Shown here piece by piece: positions 52,874 to 61,855 of a stretch of 64,000 nt of DNA. The DNA lies in NCBI RefSeq assembly GCF_016767175.1, contig NZ_CP068564.1:186001-250000 (forward strand). The letters run 5' to 3'. The position numbers and the translations under genes were made by a program. Under the pieces are notes generated by a model, which saw nothing but the letters and a program-made list of their open reading frames with translations, had not been told where the DNA came from and searched no databases. Position 1 is the first letter of the stretch. Each line of letters begins with the position of its first letter. This DNA comes from Keratinibaculum paraultunense. GTDB taxonomy: Bacteria > Bacillota > Clostridia > Tissierellales > Tepidimicrobiaceae.

Positions 52874-53822
52874 AGGTATAAAGGTAGGGCATGCTCAAAA
52901 TATAGAAGCAGGAACTGGATGTACAGTTATTATATGTGAAGAAGGAGCTACTGCAGGGGTAGATGTAAGAGGTGGCTCTCCTGGAACTAGAGAGACAGAT
53001 TTATTAGATCCACAAAATTTAGTGGATAAAATTCATGCAGTAATGCTATCTGGAGGTTCGGCATTTGGATTAGATGCAGCTTCAGGCGCTATGAAATATC
53101 TAGAGGAGAAGGATATTGGATTTGATGTACAGGTAACAAAGGTGCCCATAGTGTGTAGTGCAGTATTATTTGATTTAGTAGTGGGAGACTATAAAGTAAG
53201 ACCAGATTTTAAAATGGGATATGAAGCTTGTGTAAATGCTACAAATAAGGAATGCCCCAATGGCAATATAGGAGCTGGTACTGGGGCTACAGTAGGAAAG
53301 TTTTTAGGAATAGAGAGGGCTATGAAAGGTGGGCTAGGCTCTTATGCTACACAAGTTGGGGATTTGAAAGTAGGAGCTATAGTAGCAGTTAATGCATTAG
53401 GTGATGTTATTGATCCTGAAACAGGAAAGATATTGGCTGGATTATTAGATGAAAAGGGAAACACCTTAATTGGAACAGAAAATGCTATGATTAAAAAATA
53501 TAATGAAAAGAAAAATATATTTAATGGAAACACTACTATAGGTGTGGTAGTTACCAATGGAATATTTACAAAATCTCAAATGAATAAATTAGCTTCTATG
53601 TCCCATAATGGCTATGCTAGAACTATACGACCAGCCCATTCTATATTTGATGGAGATACCATATTTACTATGGCTACATGTAAAGTAGAAGCGGATATAA
53701 ATGTGGTAGGTTTTTTAGCAGCAAGAACTATGGAAAGAGCAATAGTAAATGCTGTAAAGAGTGCTGAATCTGCTTATGGTGTTAAAGGATATGATGATAT
53801 ATATATTCATAAGAGACAATAA
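52845..53822 (+). CDS. P1-family peptidase (DmpA/BapA type)
   Basis: 325 residues from a TTG at 52845, chosen because GGCGGTG lies 6 bp upstream; the longer frame to 52794 has no ribosome site and overlaps the previous gene more. Family motifs: VGHAQNIEAGTGCTVI, GVDVRGGSPGTRETDLLDP, VMLSGGSAFGLDAASGAMKYLEE and the autoprocessing region GNIGAGTGATVGK. P1 peptidases are Ntn-like enzymes with aminopeptidase, beta-peptidase or amidase activity after self-cleavage. Intracellular by lack of a signal. Its stop codon lies inside palindrome copy 3. Confidence 0.88.
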   Translation: MKEIKFIDIEGIKVGHAQNIEAGTGCTVIICEEGATAGVDVRGGSPGTRETDLLDPQNLVDKIHAVMLSGGSAFGLDAASGAMKYLEEKDIGFDVQVTKVPIVCSAVLFDLVVGDYKVRPDFKMGYEACVNATNKECPNGNIGAGTGATVGKFLGIERAMKGGLGSYATQVGDLKVGAIVAVNALGDVIDPETGKILAGLLDEKGNTLIGTENAMIKKYNEKKNIFNGNTTIGVVVTNGIFTKSQMNKLASMSHNGYARTIRPAHSIFDGDTIFTMATCKVEADINVVGFLAARTMERAIVNAVKSAESAYGVKGYDDIYIHKRQ

Positions 53823-53862
53823 CTTTCAAAATAGGTGCCAGGCACCGACTTTAAAAGTTATT
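53818..53862. repeat. RAYT-associated palindrome, copy 3 (imperfect)
   Basis: A 45-nt element symmetric about 53840: core GGTGCC-A-GGCACC, outer ends AATAACTTT / AAAGTTATT paired, and three mismatches in the inner arms. It overlaps the last codon and TAA stop of the P1 peptidase gene, which uses the element's own TAA. Confidence 0.85.
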
Positions 53863-53897
53863 CAATATTCTGAAAATTATTAGAGAGGAGGAAGCCT

Positions 53898-55550
53898 ATG
53901 TATTTAAATTGTTTTGATGAAATAAAACATATTACTAAAGAATTGGTAAAGATACCTAGCATTGTAAAAACTAGTGGGGAGGCAGATTGTGCTAAGTGGA
54001 TATATGAATATTACAAAAAACTGACTTATTTTAAGGAAAACCCATCTCAACTTAAAATTATACAGACTATAGATGATGAAATAGAAAGATATATAGTAGT
54101 AACTCATGTAAAGGGAACTAAGGGAAATTCTAATAAGGCAGTGATACTTATGGGGCATTTGGATACTGTTGGTGTAGAGGATTTTGGATCTATAAAAGAA
54201 TATGCTTTTAATCCTGAGAGGTTATTGGAACATTTAAAGGAAATGAATTTAGAGGAAGAGGTAATGGAAGATATAAATTCTGGGGAATATATGTTTGGAC
54301 GCGGAGTTTTGGATATGAAGTCGGGACTGGCAGGACATATGTATTTAACTAAATATTTTTCTGAACATCCAGAAGAATTAAACGGACATTTGATAACATT
54401 GGCTGCTTGTGATGAAGAAGATAATTCTCATGGAATATTAACAGCATTAAAGGTTTTTAAGGAAATGCAAGAAGAAGGATTAGAATTTATAGCATGTATA
54501 AATGCTGATTATTCTACACCTTATTATAAGGGCGATGAAAATCGTTATGTATATTTTGGGACTGTAGGGAAGTTGCTACCTTCCTTTTATGTAGTAGGAG
54601 AGGAAGCTCATGTTGGGCAAGTATTTAGTGGATTAGATCCTAATTTGTTAGTGGCAGAACTAACTAGATTAATGTCTTATAATCCAGAATTATGTGATAT
54701 ATCTCAAGGTGAGGTTACTGTACCACCTGTATCTTTGAAACAATCAGATTTTAAGGAAAAATACACAGTTCAGACAGCTTTAACGGCTAATTCATATTAC
54801 AATTTCTTTACCTATAGTATGACTCCTAAAGATGTTATGAATAAGATGAAACAAAAAGGAGAAGAGGCATTTGATAATGTAATAGAATATTTAAATAATT
54901 CTTATAGAAAGTTTTGTGAAAAAGCTGATTATCCTTATAGAGATCTTTCTTGGGAGAAAAGGGTATATGCATGGGATGAATTTTACAATGAATTACATAC
55001 CATACATGGGGATAGATTTAAACTTTATATAGATAGTTTTGCGAAAGAATTAAATAGGGAAAATCCAGAACTAGACTTGAGAGAATTTAGTGTTAAAATA
55101 GTTGAGGAAGCTTGGAAGTGGTCAGTTGATAAGAGTCCTGCTATTATAATATATTTTTCATCTACTTATAGTGCAAGGATTGAAATAACTGGGGAAACAA
55201 AGTTAGAGAGAAATTTAATAGATAGCGTAAATAATTCTATAGAATTTGTTGGTAAATATTCAGATAAACCTATAGTAACTAAAATGTTTTATCCATATAT
55301 ATCAGATTTAAGTTTTATGTCTTTAAGTGATACTCCTGAAGATATATTATATCTAGAAAAGAACATGCCTGCTTGGGGCTCTAAATATTTTTATAATGTG
55401 GAAGATGTAATGGCAATGAATGTACCAATTGTAAATATAGGTAGTTATGGAAAGGATGGTCATAAGATGACAGAAAGAGTCCATATGAAGCATACTTTTG
55501 AAATTGTACCTAATATTACTTATAATACTGTAAAAACTTTATTAAGTTAA
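53898..55550 (+). CDS. RocB-like M20-family metallopeptidase
   Basis: 550 residues. M20 metal-site motifs: VILMGHLDTVGVEDFG (His, Asp), FGRGVLDMKSGLAGHMY (bridging Asp) and AACDEEDNSHG (catalytic Glu). The length and the extra C-terminal segments (KMFYPYISDLSFMSL, PIVNIGSYGKDGHKMTERVHM) match the arginine-utilisation protein RocB group rather than ordinary dipeptidases. RocB-like proteins are thought to deacylate or hydrolyse amino-acid derivatives; the exact reaction is not established. RBS GAGAGGAGG. It is the last of the mtnA-asparaginase-P1 peptidase run. Confidence 0.85.
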   Translation: MYLNCFDEIKHITKELVKIPSIVKTSGEADCAKWIYEYYKKLTYFKENPSQLKIIQTIDDEIERYIVVTHVKGTKGNSNKAVILMGHLDTVGVEDFGSIKEYAFNPERLLEHLKEMNLEEEVMEDINSGEYMFGRGVLDMKSGLAGHMYLTKYFSEHPEELNGHLITLAACDEEDNSHGILTALKVFKEMQEEGLEFIACINADYSTPYYKGDENRYVYFGTVGKLLPSFYVVGEEAHVGQVFSGLDPNLLVAELTRLMSYNPELCDISQGEVTVPPVSLKQSDFKEKYTVQTALTANSYYNFFTYSMTPKDVMNKMKQKGEEAFDNVIEYLNNSYRKFCEKADYPYRDLSWEKRVYAWDEFYNELHTIHGDRFKLYIDSFAKELNRENPELDLREFSVKIVEEAWKWSVDKSPAIIIYFSSTYSARIEITGETKLERNLIDSVNNSIEFVGKYSDKPIVTKMFYPYISDLSFMSLSDTPEDILYLEKNMPAWGSKYFYNVEDVMAMNVPIVNIGSYGKDGHKMTERVHMKHTFEIVPNITYNTVKTLLS

Positions 55551-55556
55551 AAATTA

Positions 55557-55589
55557 GTAGTGCAAAAGGGATTGTCCCTTTTGCACTAC
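55557..55589. terminator. Perfect palindrome and bidirectional terminator
   Basis: 14-bp arms GTAGTGCAAAAGGG (55557-55570) and 55576-55589 with a 5-nt loop, between the convergent RocB-like and chemotaxis receptor genes. The core GGG-ATTGT-CCC resembles repeat palindromes elsewhere in the window and its TAGTG/CACTA ends match those of the element at 13312. Confidence 0.8.
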
Positions 55590-55597
55590 CTTTTACA

Positions 55598-57682
55598 CTA
55601 AAATTTGATATTCCCAATTAACATTTGTAATTCTTCCGCTAATTTTGCGAGACTTTCTGTAGAAGAAGTAATTTCTTCCATAGATGCCATTTGTTCTTGA
55701 GATGCAGCTGAAGAATTTTGAATTTGAGCTGCAATTTCTTCACTCATATTTTCTATGGAGGTGGAAGAGCTTACTAATGAATCTACATAGTTTTCTACAC
55801 TGCCTATTGATTTTATGATTTCATTTATTGTATTATCTATTTGAACAATTAATTTTGAAATTTCATCAAATGTTTCTTTAGCTTCATTAACTCTATTAAC
55901 TCCTAAATTTACTTCTTTGCTACTGTAATCCATTTTATTATTGGTTTCTTTAATTATAGTGTTATTATTAATCAATAAAGTATATATTTCTTTAGTTGAA
56001 TTTTGGGTTTCTTCAGCTAATTTTCTTATTTCATCTGCTACTACTGCAAATCCTCTTCCAGCTTCTCCTGCTCTAGCAGCTTCTATAGCAGCGTTTAAAG
56101 CTAATAAATTTGTTTGTTCTGTAATATCTTGGATAACCTCTAATATTTTATTCATTTCTCTAGAACTAGAGGTTATATTATCTAAGGAACTTTTTACACT
56201 AGTAGTGCTATTTTCTATATTTCCCATTTGTATTATTACTTCATCCATTTTATCTTTTCCAACTTTAGTTTTTCCAAGCACATTTTTGGTAATATCTTCA
56301 GCATTGTTGGTTTCGGAAGAAACATGTTCTATTTGAGTAGATATGTTTTTTATGGAATTAGTTATATTTATAATTTCATTTAATTGATTATGAGAATTTT
56401 CAGCAATTTCACTAGAGCTTTCTGCTATATTAGTTGCTGCTGCGGTTGATTCTTCTGATATAGCTGCCAATTCTTCTGAAGCAGCTGCTACTTGATGAGA
56501 AGATTCTTGTATTTCTTTTGAAAAATTTCTCATATTGTCTATAACAATTTGTAAAGAATATGCTAACTTACCTAATTCATCTTTTCTTGATATTAATTTT
56601 TCATCTATATTTTCTCTTAAATTTAGCTGTGATATATTATAAGCTTGAGTTGTTATTTGAATAATGGGTTTTGTAATACTTTTACTAAATAATAAAGAAA
56701 AAACAATACCAACAATAATTGCAATTATTATTGTTATTATTAAAGTATTTCTCATAGAAGTTAATCCTGCTAATGCTTCTGATTGGCTTATATTAACTAT
56801 AAGAGTCCAATTTTTAGATTTAATAGGCGCAAATCCTAGGTAAATTATTTCACCATCTTTATTCATATACTTGCCTATACCAGGTTTACCTTTCATTATC
56901 ATATCTTCCATTTTTGCTATTTCATTTGAATATTTTTTAGATACTTTATTTTTTAAGTTAGTAAAATTTATGCTGACTTCATTATTTATATTTGTTTTAT
57001 CAGTTATAGTAGGATGAGATATTACATCAGCTGAGTCATTTAATATATATGCAAAGCCTTTTTCACCAATTTTTATATTTTTTGCTATTTTATAAAAGTC
57101 TTCTGCTGGTTTAAAACCTACTATGACACCTAAATTAACTCCTCTATATTTTATAGGTGCTGATATGGCTACTTCTAAATTTCCAGTTAATTCATTGACA
57201 AAAGGTTCAGAAAAATAATATTTTCCAGCATAAGCTTTTTTAAAATGTTCTGTTTCACGTATATCCATAGTTTTTCCATCTTCTAAAACAAATTGACCTT
57301 TTATATCTGCTATGCCAATACTGGATAAATTTAATTTACCTCTTTCTTCTTTTAATGTCTGTAATTTTTCTTCTTTTGGAATATCGGGATTAGCGATTAT
57401 TTCTAGGCTGCTTAAAGTAGCTATAGAGAGAGTGCTACTTTTAATTTGTTCATCTACTATGGTGGCAGAATCTACAGCTTTATTTAGCAACAGTTCTTCA
57501 TTAGTTTTAATTAATTCATGTTTTGATATGAAATATGTAGTTATTCCTAGCACTAAAGTTAATATTATTAATATAGAAGTAGTGGATATAATCATATTTC
57601 TACTAATACTTTTAATCTCTTTTTTATTTCTATTAAACTTATTAAATTTAGGCAACTTTGGTTTTTTTAATTTAAATTTCAT
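55598..57682 (-). CDS. Methyl-accepting chemotaxis protein with dCache sensor
   Basis: 694 residues: Lys-rich cytoplasmic start, membrane helix (about 30-52), extracellular double-Cache domain (about 60-310, with [19 protein letters not shown]), second helix (about 315-337), HAMP ([17 protein letters not shown]) and a long signalling coiled coil. The conserved hairpin tip reads [39 protein letters not shown], which docks CheA/CheW. It would bind small ligands such as amino acids outside the cell and control motility; the ligand is not known. No other chemotaxis genes are nearby. Convergent with the RocB-like gene. Confidence 0.94.
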   Translation of the reverse strand: MKFKLKKPKLPKFNKFNRNKKEIKSISRNMIISTTSILIILTLVLGITTYFISKHELIKTNEELLLNKAVDSATIVDEQIKSSTLSIATLSSLEIIANPDIPKEEKLQTLKEERGKLNLSSIGIADIKGQFVLEDGKTMDIRETEHFKKAYAGKYYFSEPFVNELTGNLEVAISAPIKYRGVNLGVIVGFKPAEDFYKIAKNIKIGEKGFAYILNDSADVISHPTITDKTNINNEVSINFTNLKNKVSKKYSNEIAKMEDMIMKGKPGIGKYMNKDGEIIYLGFAPIKSKNWTLIVNISQSEALAGLTSMRNTLIITIIIAIIVGIVFSLLFSKSITKPIIQITTQAYNISQLNLRENIDEKLISRKDELGKLAYSLQIVIDNMRNFSKEIQESSHQVAAASEELAAISEESTAAATNIAESSSEIAENSHNQLNEIINITNSIKNISTQIEHVSSETNNAEDITKNVLGKTKVGKDKMDEVIIQMGNIENSTTSVKSSLDNITSSSREMNKILEVIQDITEQTNLLALNAAIEAARAGEAGRGFAVVADEIRKLAEETQNSTKEIYTLLINNNTIIKETNNKMDYSSKEVNLGVNRVNEAKETFDEISKLIVQIDNTINEIIKSIGSVENYVDSLVSSSTSIENMSEEIAAQIQNSSAASQEQMASMEEITSSTESLAKLAEELQMLIGNIKF

Positions 57683-57916
57683 TTTTCCACTTCCTTTTTT
57701 AATATATTATATATTATTTTGTTTATTATTTAAATATATAGAAAGTATTTTATATTTTAAATATTAGACAAAAGTTTATAATATCCTTCATTTTTTTGAA
57801 AAATGTTTTTAATTAGAAAAAAATATTATTGTAACCATAATGTAATTTATTAAGCACATATATGTGATATAATAAAAATGAAAGTTATATAAAAAGAAGA
57901 TTTGAGGTGTGATTAT

Positions 57917-58762
57917 ATGAGAAAAACATTGTCTATTATTTTAATATTTGTATTTATTTTATCCACAAGTAATATTGTTTTTGCAGACATAAATGACAAA
58001 TTATCAAACCATTGGGCTAAGGATAAAATAAGGAAAGATTTTGTAATAAAGTATTTTCCTTATTTAGCAAATGATGATTTTAAACATTTTAATCCCAATG
58101 GAACTATAAGAGAAGATGAATTTTTATTATCTTTTTCATCTTTATTGAAGGATAAAGGGTATAAAAATTCTATAGTTGGTGAGAAAATTAATTTAAATAG
58201 GGCAAAGATGGCTAACATAGTAGGTAAGAAACTTATTGAAGAATCTATAATCCCAGTAAGCAACGAAAAAACTACTTTTAAAGATATAAATCAATTGTCT
58301 AAAGAAGAAAAAGAAAGTATAGCAGCATTGTATAGTAAAAATTTAATATCTGGTATATCTAATACAAAGTATGCTCCTTTTAGAAATGTAACTCAAGCAG
58401 AAGCAATAATATTTCTTGAAAGAGTAAATGATTTGCTAAATGATGTGTCTAATATTTCATTTAAAGTTTTAGGTAGGGCAGAATCTTATTCAGGTAAAGA
58501 AGGTATCACAGTAAAAACAAAAAATAATAAAGTTTTAGTAACAATAACAAAATCTTTTCCAACTTCAGGCTATGATGTAACAGTAAATAAAGTGATAAAA
58601 AGCGGTAATGATTTAATTATTAGCTTAAATATATCTCCCCCAAGTAAAGGTAGCGACCAATTACAAGTAATAACATATAAAATCATAACTATAGAAATAG
58701 ATAAAAAAGATATTGGGAATCCCCCTTATAATTTTATAATGGGGGATATTTTTATGATATAA
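57917..58762 (+). CDS. Secreted SLH protein with C-terminal PrcB-like domain
   Basis: 281 residues from the ATG at 57917 (GAGGTG 7 bp upstream; the TTG at 57902 precedes the ribosome site). Signal peptide KTLSIILIFVFILSTSNIVFA. SLH-like repeats span about 28-180 (NDKLSNHWAKDKIRKDF; SKEEKESIAALYSKNLISGI). A PrcB C-terminal-type domain follows (about 190-281: KVLVTITKSFPTSGYDVTVNKV, KGSDQLQVITYKIITIEI). PrcB proteins modulate a surface protease in other bacteria; here the role is unknown. A terminator-like hairpin lies inside the last 15 codons. Confidence 0.8.
   Translation: MRKTLSIILIFVFILSTSNIVFADINDKLSNHWAKDKIRKDFVIKYFPYLANDDFKHFNPNGTIREDEFLLSFSSLLKDKGYKNSIVGEKINLNRAKMANIVGKKLIEESIIPVSNEKTTFKDINQLSKEEKESIAALYSKNLISGISNTKYAPFRNVTQAEAIIFLERVNDLLNDVSNISFKVLGRAESYSGKEGITVKTKNNKVLVTITKSFPTSGYDVTVNKVIKSGNDLIISLNISPPSKGSDQLQVITYKIITIEIDKKDIGNPPYNFIMGDIFMI
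58719..58752 (+). terminator. Terminator-like hairpin inside the 3' end of the SLH-PrcB gene
   Basis: ATCCCCC and GGGGGAT form the base of the stem, extended by TTATAA/TTATAA with one bulged T, and ATATTTTT follows. It lies inside the coding sequence, ending about 10 bp before the stop codon. Confidence 0.5.
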
Positions 58763-58803
58763 TATATAAATGTAATAAATAATAAAGCAGAAGGAGAATT
58801 TAA

Positions 58804-59467
58804 ATGACAAGACGTAAGAGAATAGAAGAGATAGATTATATTAGAGCTATAGCTGCCATAGGTATACTTATTATCCATGCAACTGGGGGCTTTGCTGTTC
58901 ATTCAGAATATGGATCTAAAGCTATGTATCTTGGAATTTTTTTAAATCAGTTTTTTAGATTTGGAAGCCCTATATTTATGATGCTTTCAGGTTTGGTTTT
59001 GTTTTACAATTATAGATCCATAAATGAACTTGATATTGGTAGATATTATAAGAAAAAAGTAAAATTTATATTTTTGCCTTATATAATATGGTCTTCGAAT
59101 AATCAATCGCTACTATTGGAAAACTTTATTTAGCTGGTGCTTTTATTTCATAGGGGGAGGAATAATAGGAATACATTACAATAAATTTGTGGATTTTATT
59201 GAAAAAAATATAAAGGGTATATTTATAGGATATATAGTTTCTGCTTTTCTTTATATTGGGCAAGTATATTATAATGGTAAATTTGGTTCTATTAGACCTC
59301 ATACTATGATATATGCTTTATTTACTTTGCCTTTACTTATTTGGATTACTAGAAGGATGGTGGGTAAATATGGTGCTATAAAACAATTTGGCATTTATTC
59401 TTTTGGGGTATATTTTTCCCATCCAAAATATATACCAAGAAATCGAAGAGAGGAAGAATATGTATGA
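58804..59467 (+). pseudogene. Acyltransferase-3 family membrane protein, decayed
   Basis: The first 98 residues are a normal acyltransferase-3 N-terminus (RIEEIDYIRAIAAIGILIIHATGG with the catalytic His, FFRFGSPIFMMLSGLVLFYNY, KVKFIFLPYIIWS), then a frame change and stop at 59133. In another frame the text resumes with FYFIGGGIIGIHYNKFVDFIEKN, which in intact homologues lies well over 100 residues further on, and continues to SFGVYFSHP before running into unrelated codons. Intact family members have about 340 residues. So an internal deletion with frameshift and a C-terminal truncation have removed the function, probably wall-polymer or peptidoglycan O-acetylation. RBS AGAAGGAG is still good. 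It abuts murJ. Confidence 0.8.
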
Positions 59468-61011
59468 CAAGCACTCGCAAAGTAGTACAATCAGCAGCCA
59501 TGATTGCAATATTTACATTAATAAGTAAGTTTTTAGGTTTTTTAAGGGAAGTATTAATAGCTTCTACATATGGTTCTGGTTATGAAACAGATACTTACTT
59601 TGTAGCTATGACAGCAACAGTAATTATAATGACTACCATAGGTTCTTCTTTAAACACCACTTTAATACCTATATTTACAGAAATAGAGGAAAAAAGTGGG
59701 AAAGAAGCCAAACTAAAATTTTTAAATAATGTGTTAAATATGGTATTTTTTATAACTATTATATTGGCTCTTTTAGGTTTTTTCTTGTCTCCATTAGTTA
59801 TAAAAGTATTAGCTAAGGGTTTTACAGGAGAACAATTTACTTTAGCGGTAAAATTAAATAGAATAGGTTTACCTATCATAGTATTTTTAGGATTTACCTA
59901 TGTGTTTTCTGGATACCTTCATAGCAGTGAGATATTTGGACCTCCAGCTATAATGGGACTTCCTTATAACTTAGTATATATAATATTTTTACTATTTTTT
60001 GCTGAAGAAGGGAATATACAAGGATTGATGTTAACTAGTGTAATAGCAGCGTCTACACAATTTTTAATTCAAGTACCAGCTATAAAGCATCAAGGCTATC
60101 GCTATAGTTGTGATATTGATTTGAAGGATCCATATTTAAAAAAGACATTAATATTAATATTACCAGTAATGTTAGGTTCAGCAGTGCAACAGATAAATAC
60201 AATAATAGATAAAACCTTAGCTTCTAGCTTGGTAGAAGGAAGTATTTCAGCTTTAACTTATGCTTCTAGGATAAGTGATATTATTATATCAGTATTTGTA
60301 ATGGCTATAACGACTGTAATATTTCCTATGTTATCTAGAGCATTTTCTCAAGAAGACAATATGCAAATTAAGAAAATAATGGGACAAGGTATAAATATAA
60401 TACTTATAGTAACGATTCCTGCTACTATTGGGATATTTATATTAGCTAAGCCTATGGTGAGGATATTTTTTCAAAGGGGAGCTTTTGATAAAGTAGCAAC
60501 TTATATGACTTCTCAAGCATTGATTTTTTATTCTGTGGGTTTGGTAGGTTCCTCGTTAAGGCTTATGTTAAATCGAGTATATTATTCTTTTCAGGATACT
60601 AAAACTCCAATGCTTAATGGGGTTTTAGCCGTTGGATTGAATATAGTTTTAAATTTAATTTTAATAAAGCCTATGGGACATTCAGGATTGGCTTTAGCCA
60701 CTAGTATATCTGCTACTTTTACTACTTTACTACTATTTATCGACTTGAAAAAAAAGTTAGGAAGGATAGGACTAAAAAGATATTTAAGTTGTTTTATAAA
60801 AACCTTAATTGCCTCTATTATAATGGGGATAGTAGTTTATTTTATGTATTTTGGTTTAGTAAGTTTATTGCCTAATAAATGGATAGTTGATCTATTAATA
60901 TTATTGCTTTCTGTAGTAGTGGGAGTGTTTTTATACGTTATTGTATGCTCTGCATTGAGAATAAGGGAGATGCGAATATTATTGAGAGCTTTAATTAAAA
61001 AGATGAGATAG
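59464..61011 (+). CDS. murJ: MurJ/MviN-family lipid II flippase
   Basis: 515 residues with about 14 membrane segments. MurJ signatures: SAAMIAIFTLISKFLGFLREVLIASTYGSGYETDTYFVAM at the N-terminus, GSSLNTTLIPIFTEIEEKSG, LPVMLGSAVQQINTIIDKTLASSL, RIFFQRGAFDKVAT and LRLMLNRVYYSFQDTKTPM. It belongs to the MOP superfamily and moves lipid II, or a related lipid-linked wall precursor, to the outer membrane face. RBS GAGAGGAAG lies within the tail of the broken acyltransferase, so the two were probably once one operon. Whether this is the essential MurJ or a paralogue for surface polysaccharide cannot be told. Confidence 0.88.
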   Translation: MTSTRKVVQSAAMIAIFTLISKFLGFLREVLIASTYGSGYETDTYFVAMTATVIIMTTIGSSLNTTLIPIFTEIEEKSGKEAKLKFLNNVLNMVFFITIILALLGFFLSPLVIKVLAKGFTGEQFTLAVKLNRIGLPIIVFLGFTYVFSGYLHSSEIFGPPAIMGLPYNLVYIIFLLFFAEEGNIQGLMLTSVIAASTQFLIQVPAIKHQGYRYSCDIDLKDPYLKKTLILILPVMLGSAVQQINTIIDKTLASSLVEGSISALTYASRISDIIISVFVMAITTVIFPMLSRAFSQEDNMQIKKIMGQGINIILIVTIPATIGIFILAKPMVRIFFQRGAFDKVATYMTSQALIFYSVGLVGSSLRLMLNRVYYSFQDTKTPMLNGVLAVGLNIVLNLILIKPMGHSGLALATSISATFTTLLLFIDLKKKLGRIGLKRYLSCFIKTLIASIIMGIVVYFMYFGLVSLLPNKWIVDLLILLLSVVVGVFLYVIVCSALRIREMRILLRALIKKMR

Positions 61012-61105
61012 AAACTCGGTGAGATTTTCTTATTTAATTTTAATTTCATTATGATATAATTTAATAACTATTAACAATAGAATAATACTAAGGGGAGGGA
61101 ATACT

Positions 61106-61786
61106 ATGAGTATACTGACTAGGTTTAAGGAGATAATGTCTAGTAATATAAATGCATTATTAGATAAAGCTGAAGATCCAGAGAAAATGATAGATCAGAT
61201 TTTAAGAAATTTAAACAGTGATTTAGGTAAGGTGAAGGCTGAAACTGCCTCTATCATGGCAGAAGAACAAAGAGCTAAAAGGGAACTAAGGGAATGTCAA
61301 GAGGATATAAGTAAAATGGAAAATTACGCCATAAAGGCTTTGGAAGCAGGAAATGAAGAGGATGCTAGAAAATTTTTAGAAAGGAAAGCTGAATTAGCAG
61401 AAAAAGAAAAAGGACTAGAAGAAGCCTACAATCTTGCTAAGTCCAATGCAGAACATATGAGAGAGATGCATGATAAGTTAATTTCTGATATTAATGAATT
61501 AGAAGCACGAAGATCCATGTTAAAAGGGAAAATGTCAGTAGCTAAAACTCAAGAAAAAATTAATAAAATTAGTTCTTCAGTATCAGATGCTAATCGTTCT
61601 ATATCTGCTTTTGATAGAATGGAAGACAAGGTAAATAGGGCATTAGATGAAGCGAATGCAATGGCTGAGTTAAATAGAGGACCTAAAGATGATATAAAGG
61701 ATTTAACTGCTAAATATGATAATAAAGATAATAATATAGATGAAGAATTAGCTATACTTAAGGAGAAAATAAAGAATAAGGAATAG
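61106..61786 (+). CDS. pspA: PspA/IM30 family membrane-stress protein
   Basis: 226 residues, nearly all long helices: MSILTRFKEIMSSNINALLDKAEDPEKMIDQILRNL is the diagnostic start, and EDARKFLERKAELAEKEKGLEEAY is the conserved coiled coil. PspA assembles into rods or scaffolds on the inner face of damaged membrane. RBS AGGGGAGGG. It heads a group that in order matches B. subtilis pspA(ydjF)-ydjG-ydjH-ydjI, a cell-envelope-stress operon there. A hairpin follows the gene, so PspA may be made in excess over the rest. Confidence 0.92.
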   Translation: MSILTRFKEIMSSNINALLDKAEDPEKMIDQILRNLNSDLGKVKAETASIMAEEQRAKRELRECQEDISKMENYAIKALEAGNEEDARKFLERKAELAEKEKGLEEAYNLAKSNAEHMREMHDKLISDINELEARRSMLKGKMSVAKTQEKINKISSSVSDANRSISAFDRMEDKVNRALDEANAMAELNRGPKDDIKDLTAKYDNKDNNIDEELAILKEKIKNKE

Positions 61787-61789
61787 TTT

Positions 61790-61838
61790 AATATTGAAGC
61801 TGTAGCCAAAGCTACAGCTTCAATATTGATTGTTTTTA
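61790..61838 (+). terminator. Terminator (probably partial) between pspA and the zinc-ribbon gene
   Basis: Perfect 17-bp stem (61790-61806, 61811-61827) with a CAAA loop, then GATTGTTTTT. It separates pspA from three downstream genes of the same module, a set-up that usually gives more of the first product. Confidence 0.85.
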
Positions 61839-61855
61839 ATAAAGGGGGTTTTAAT

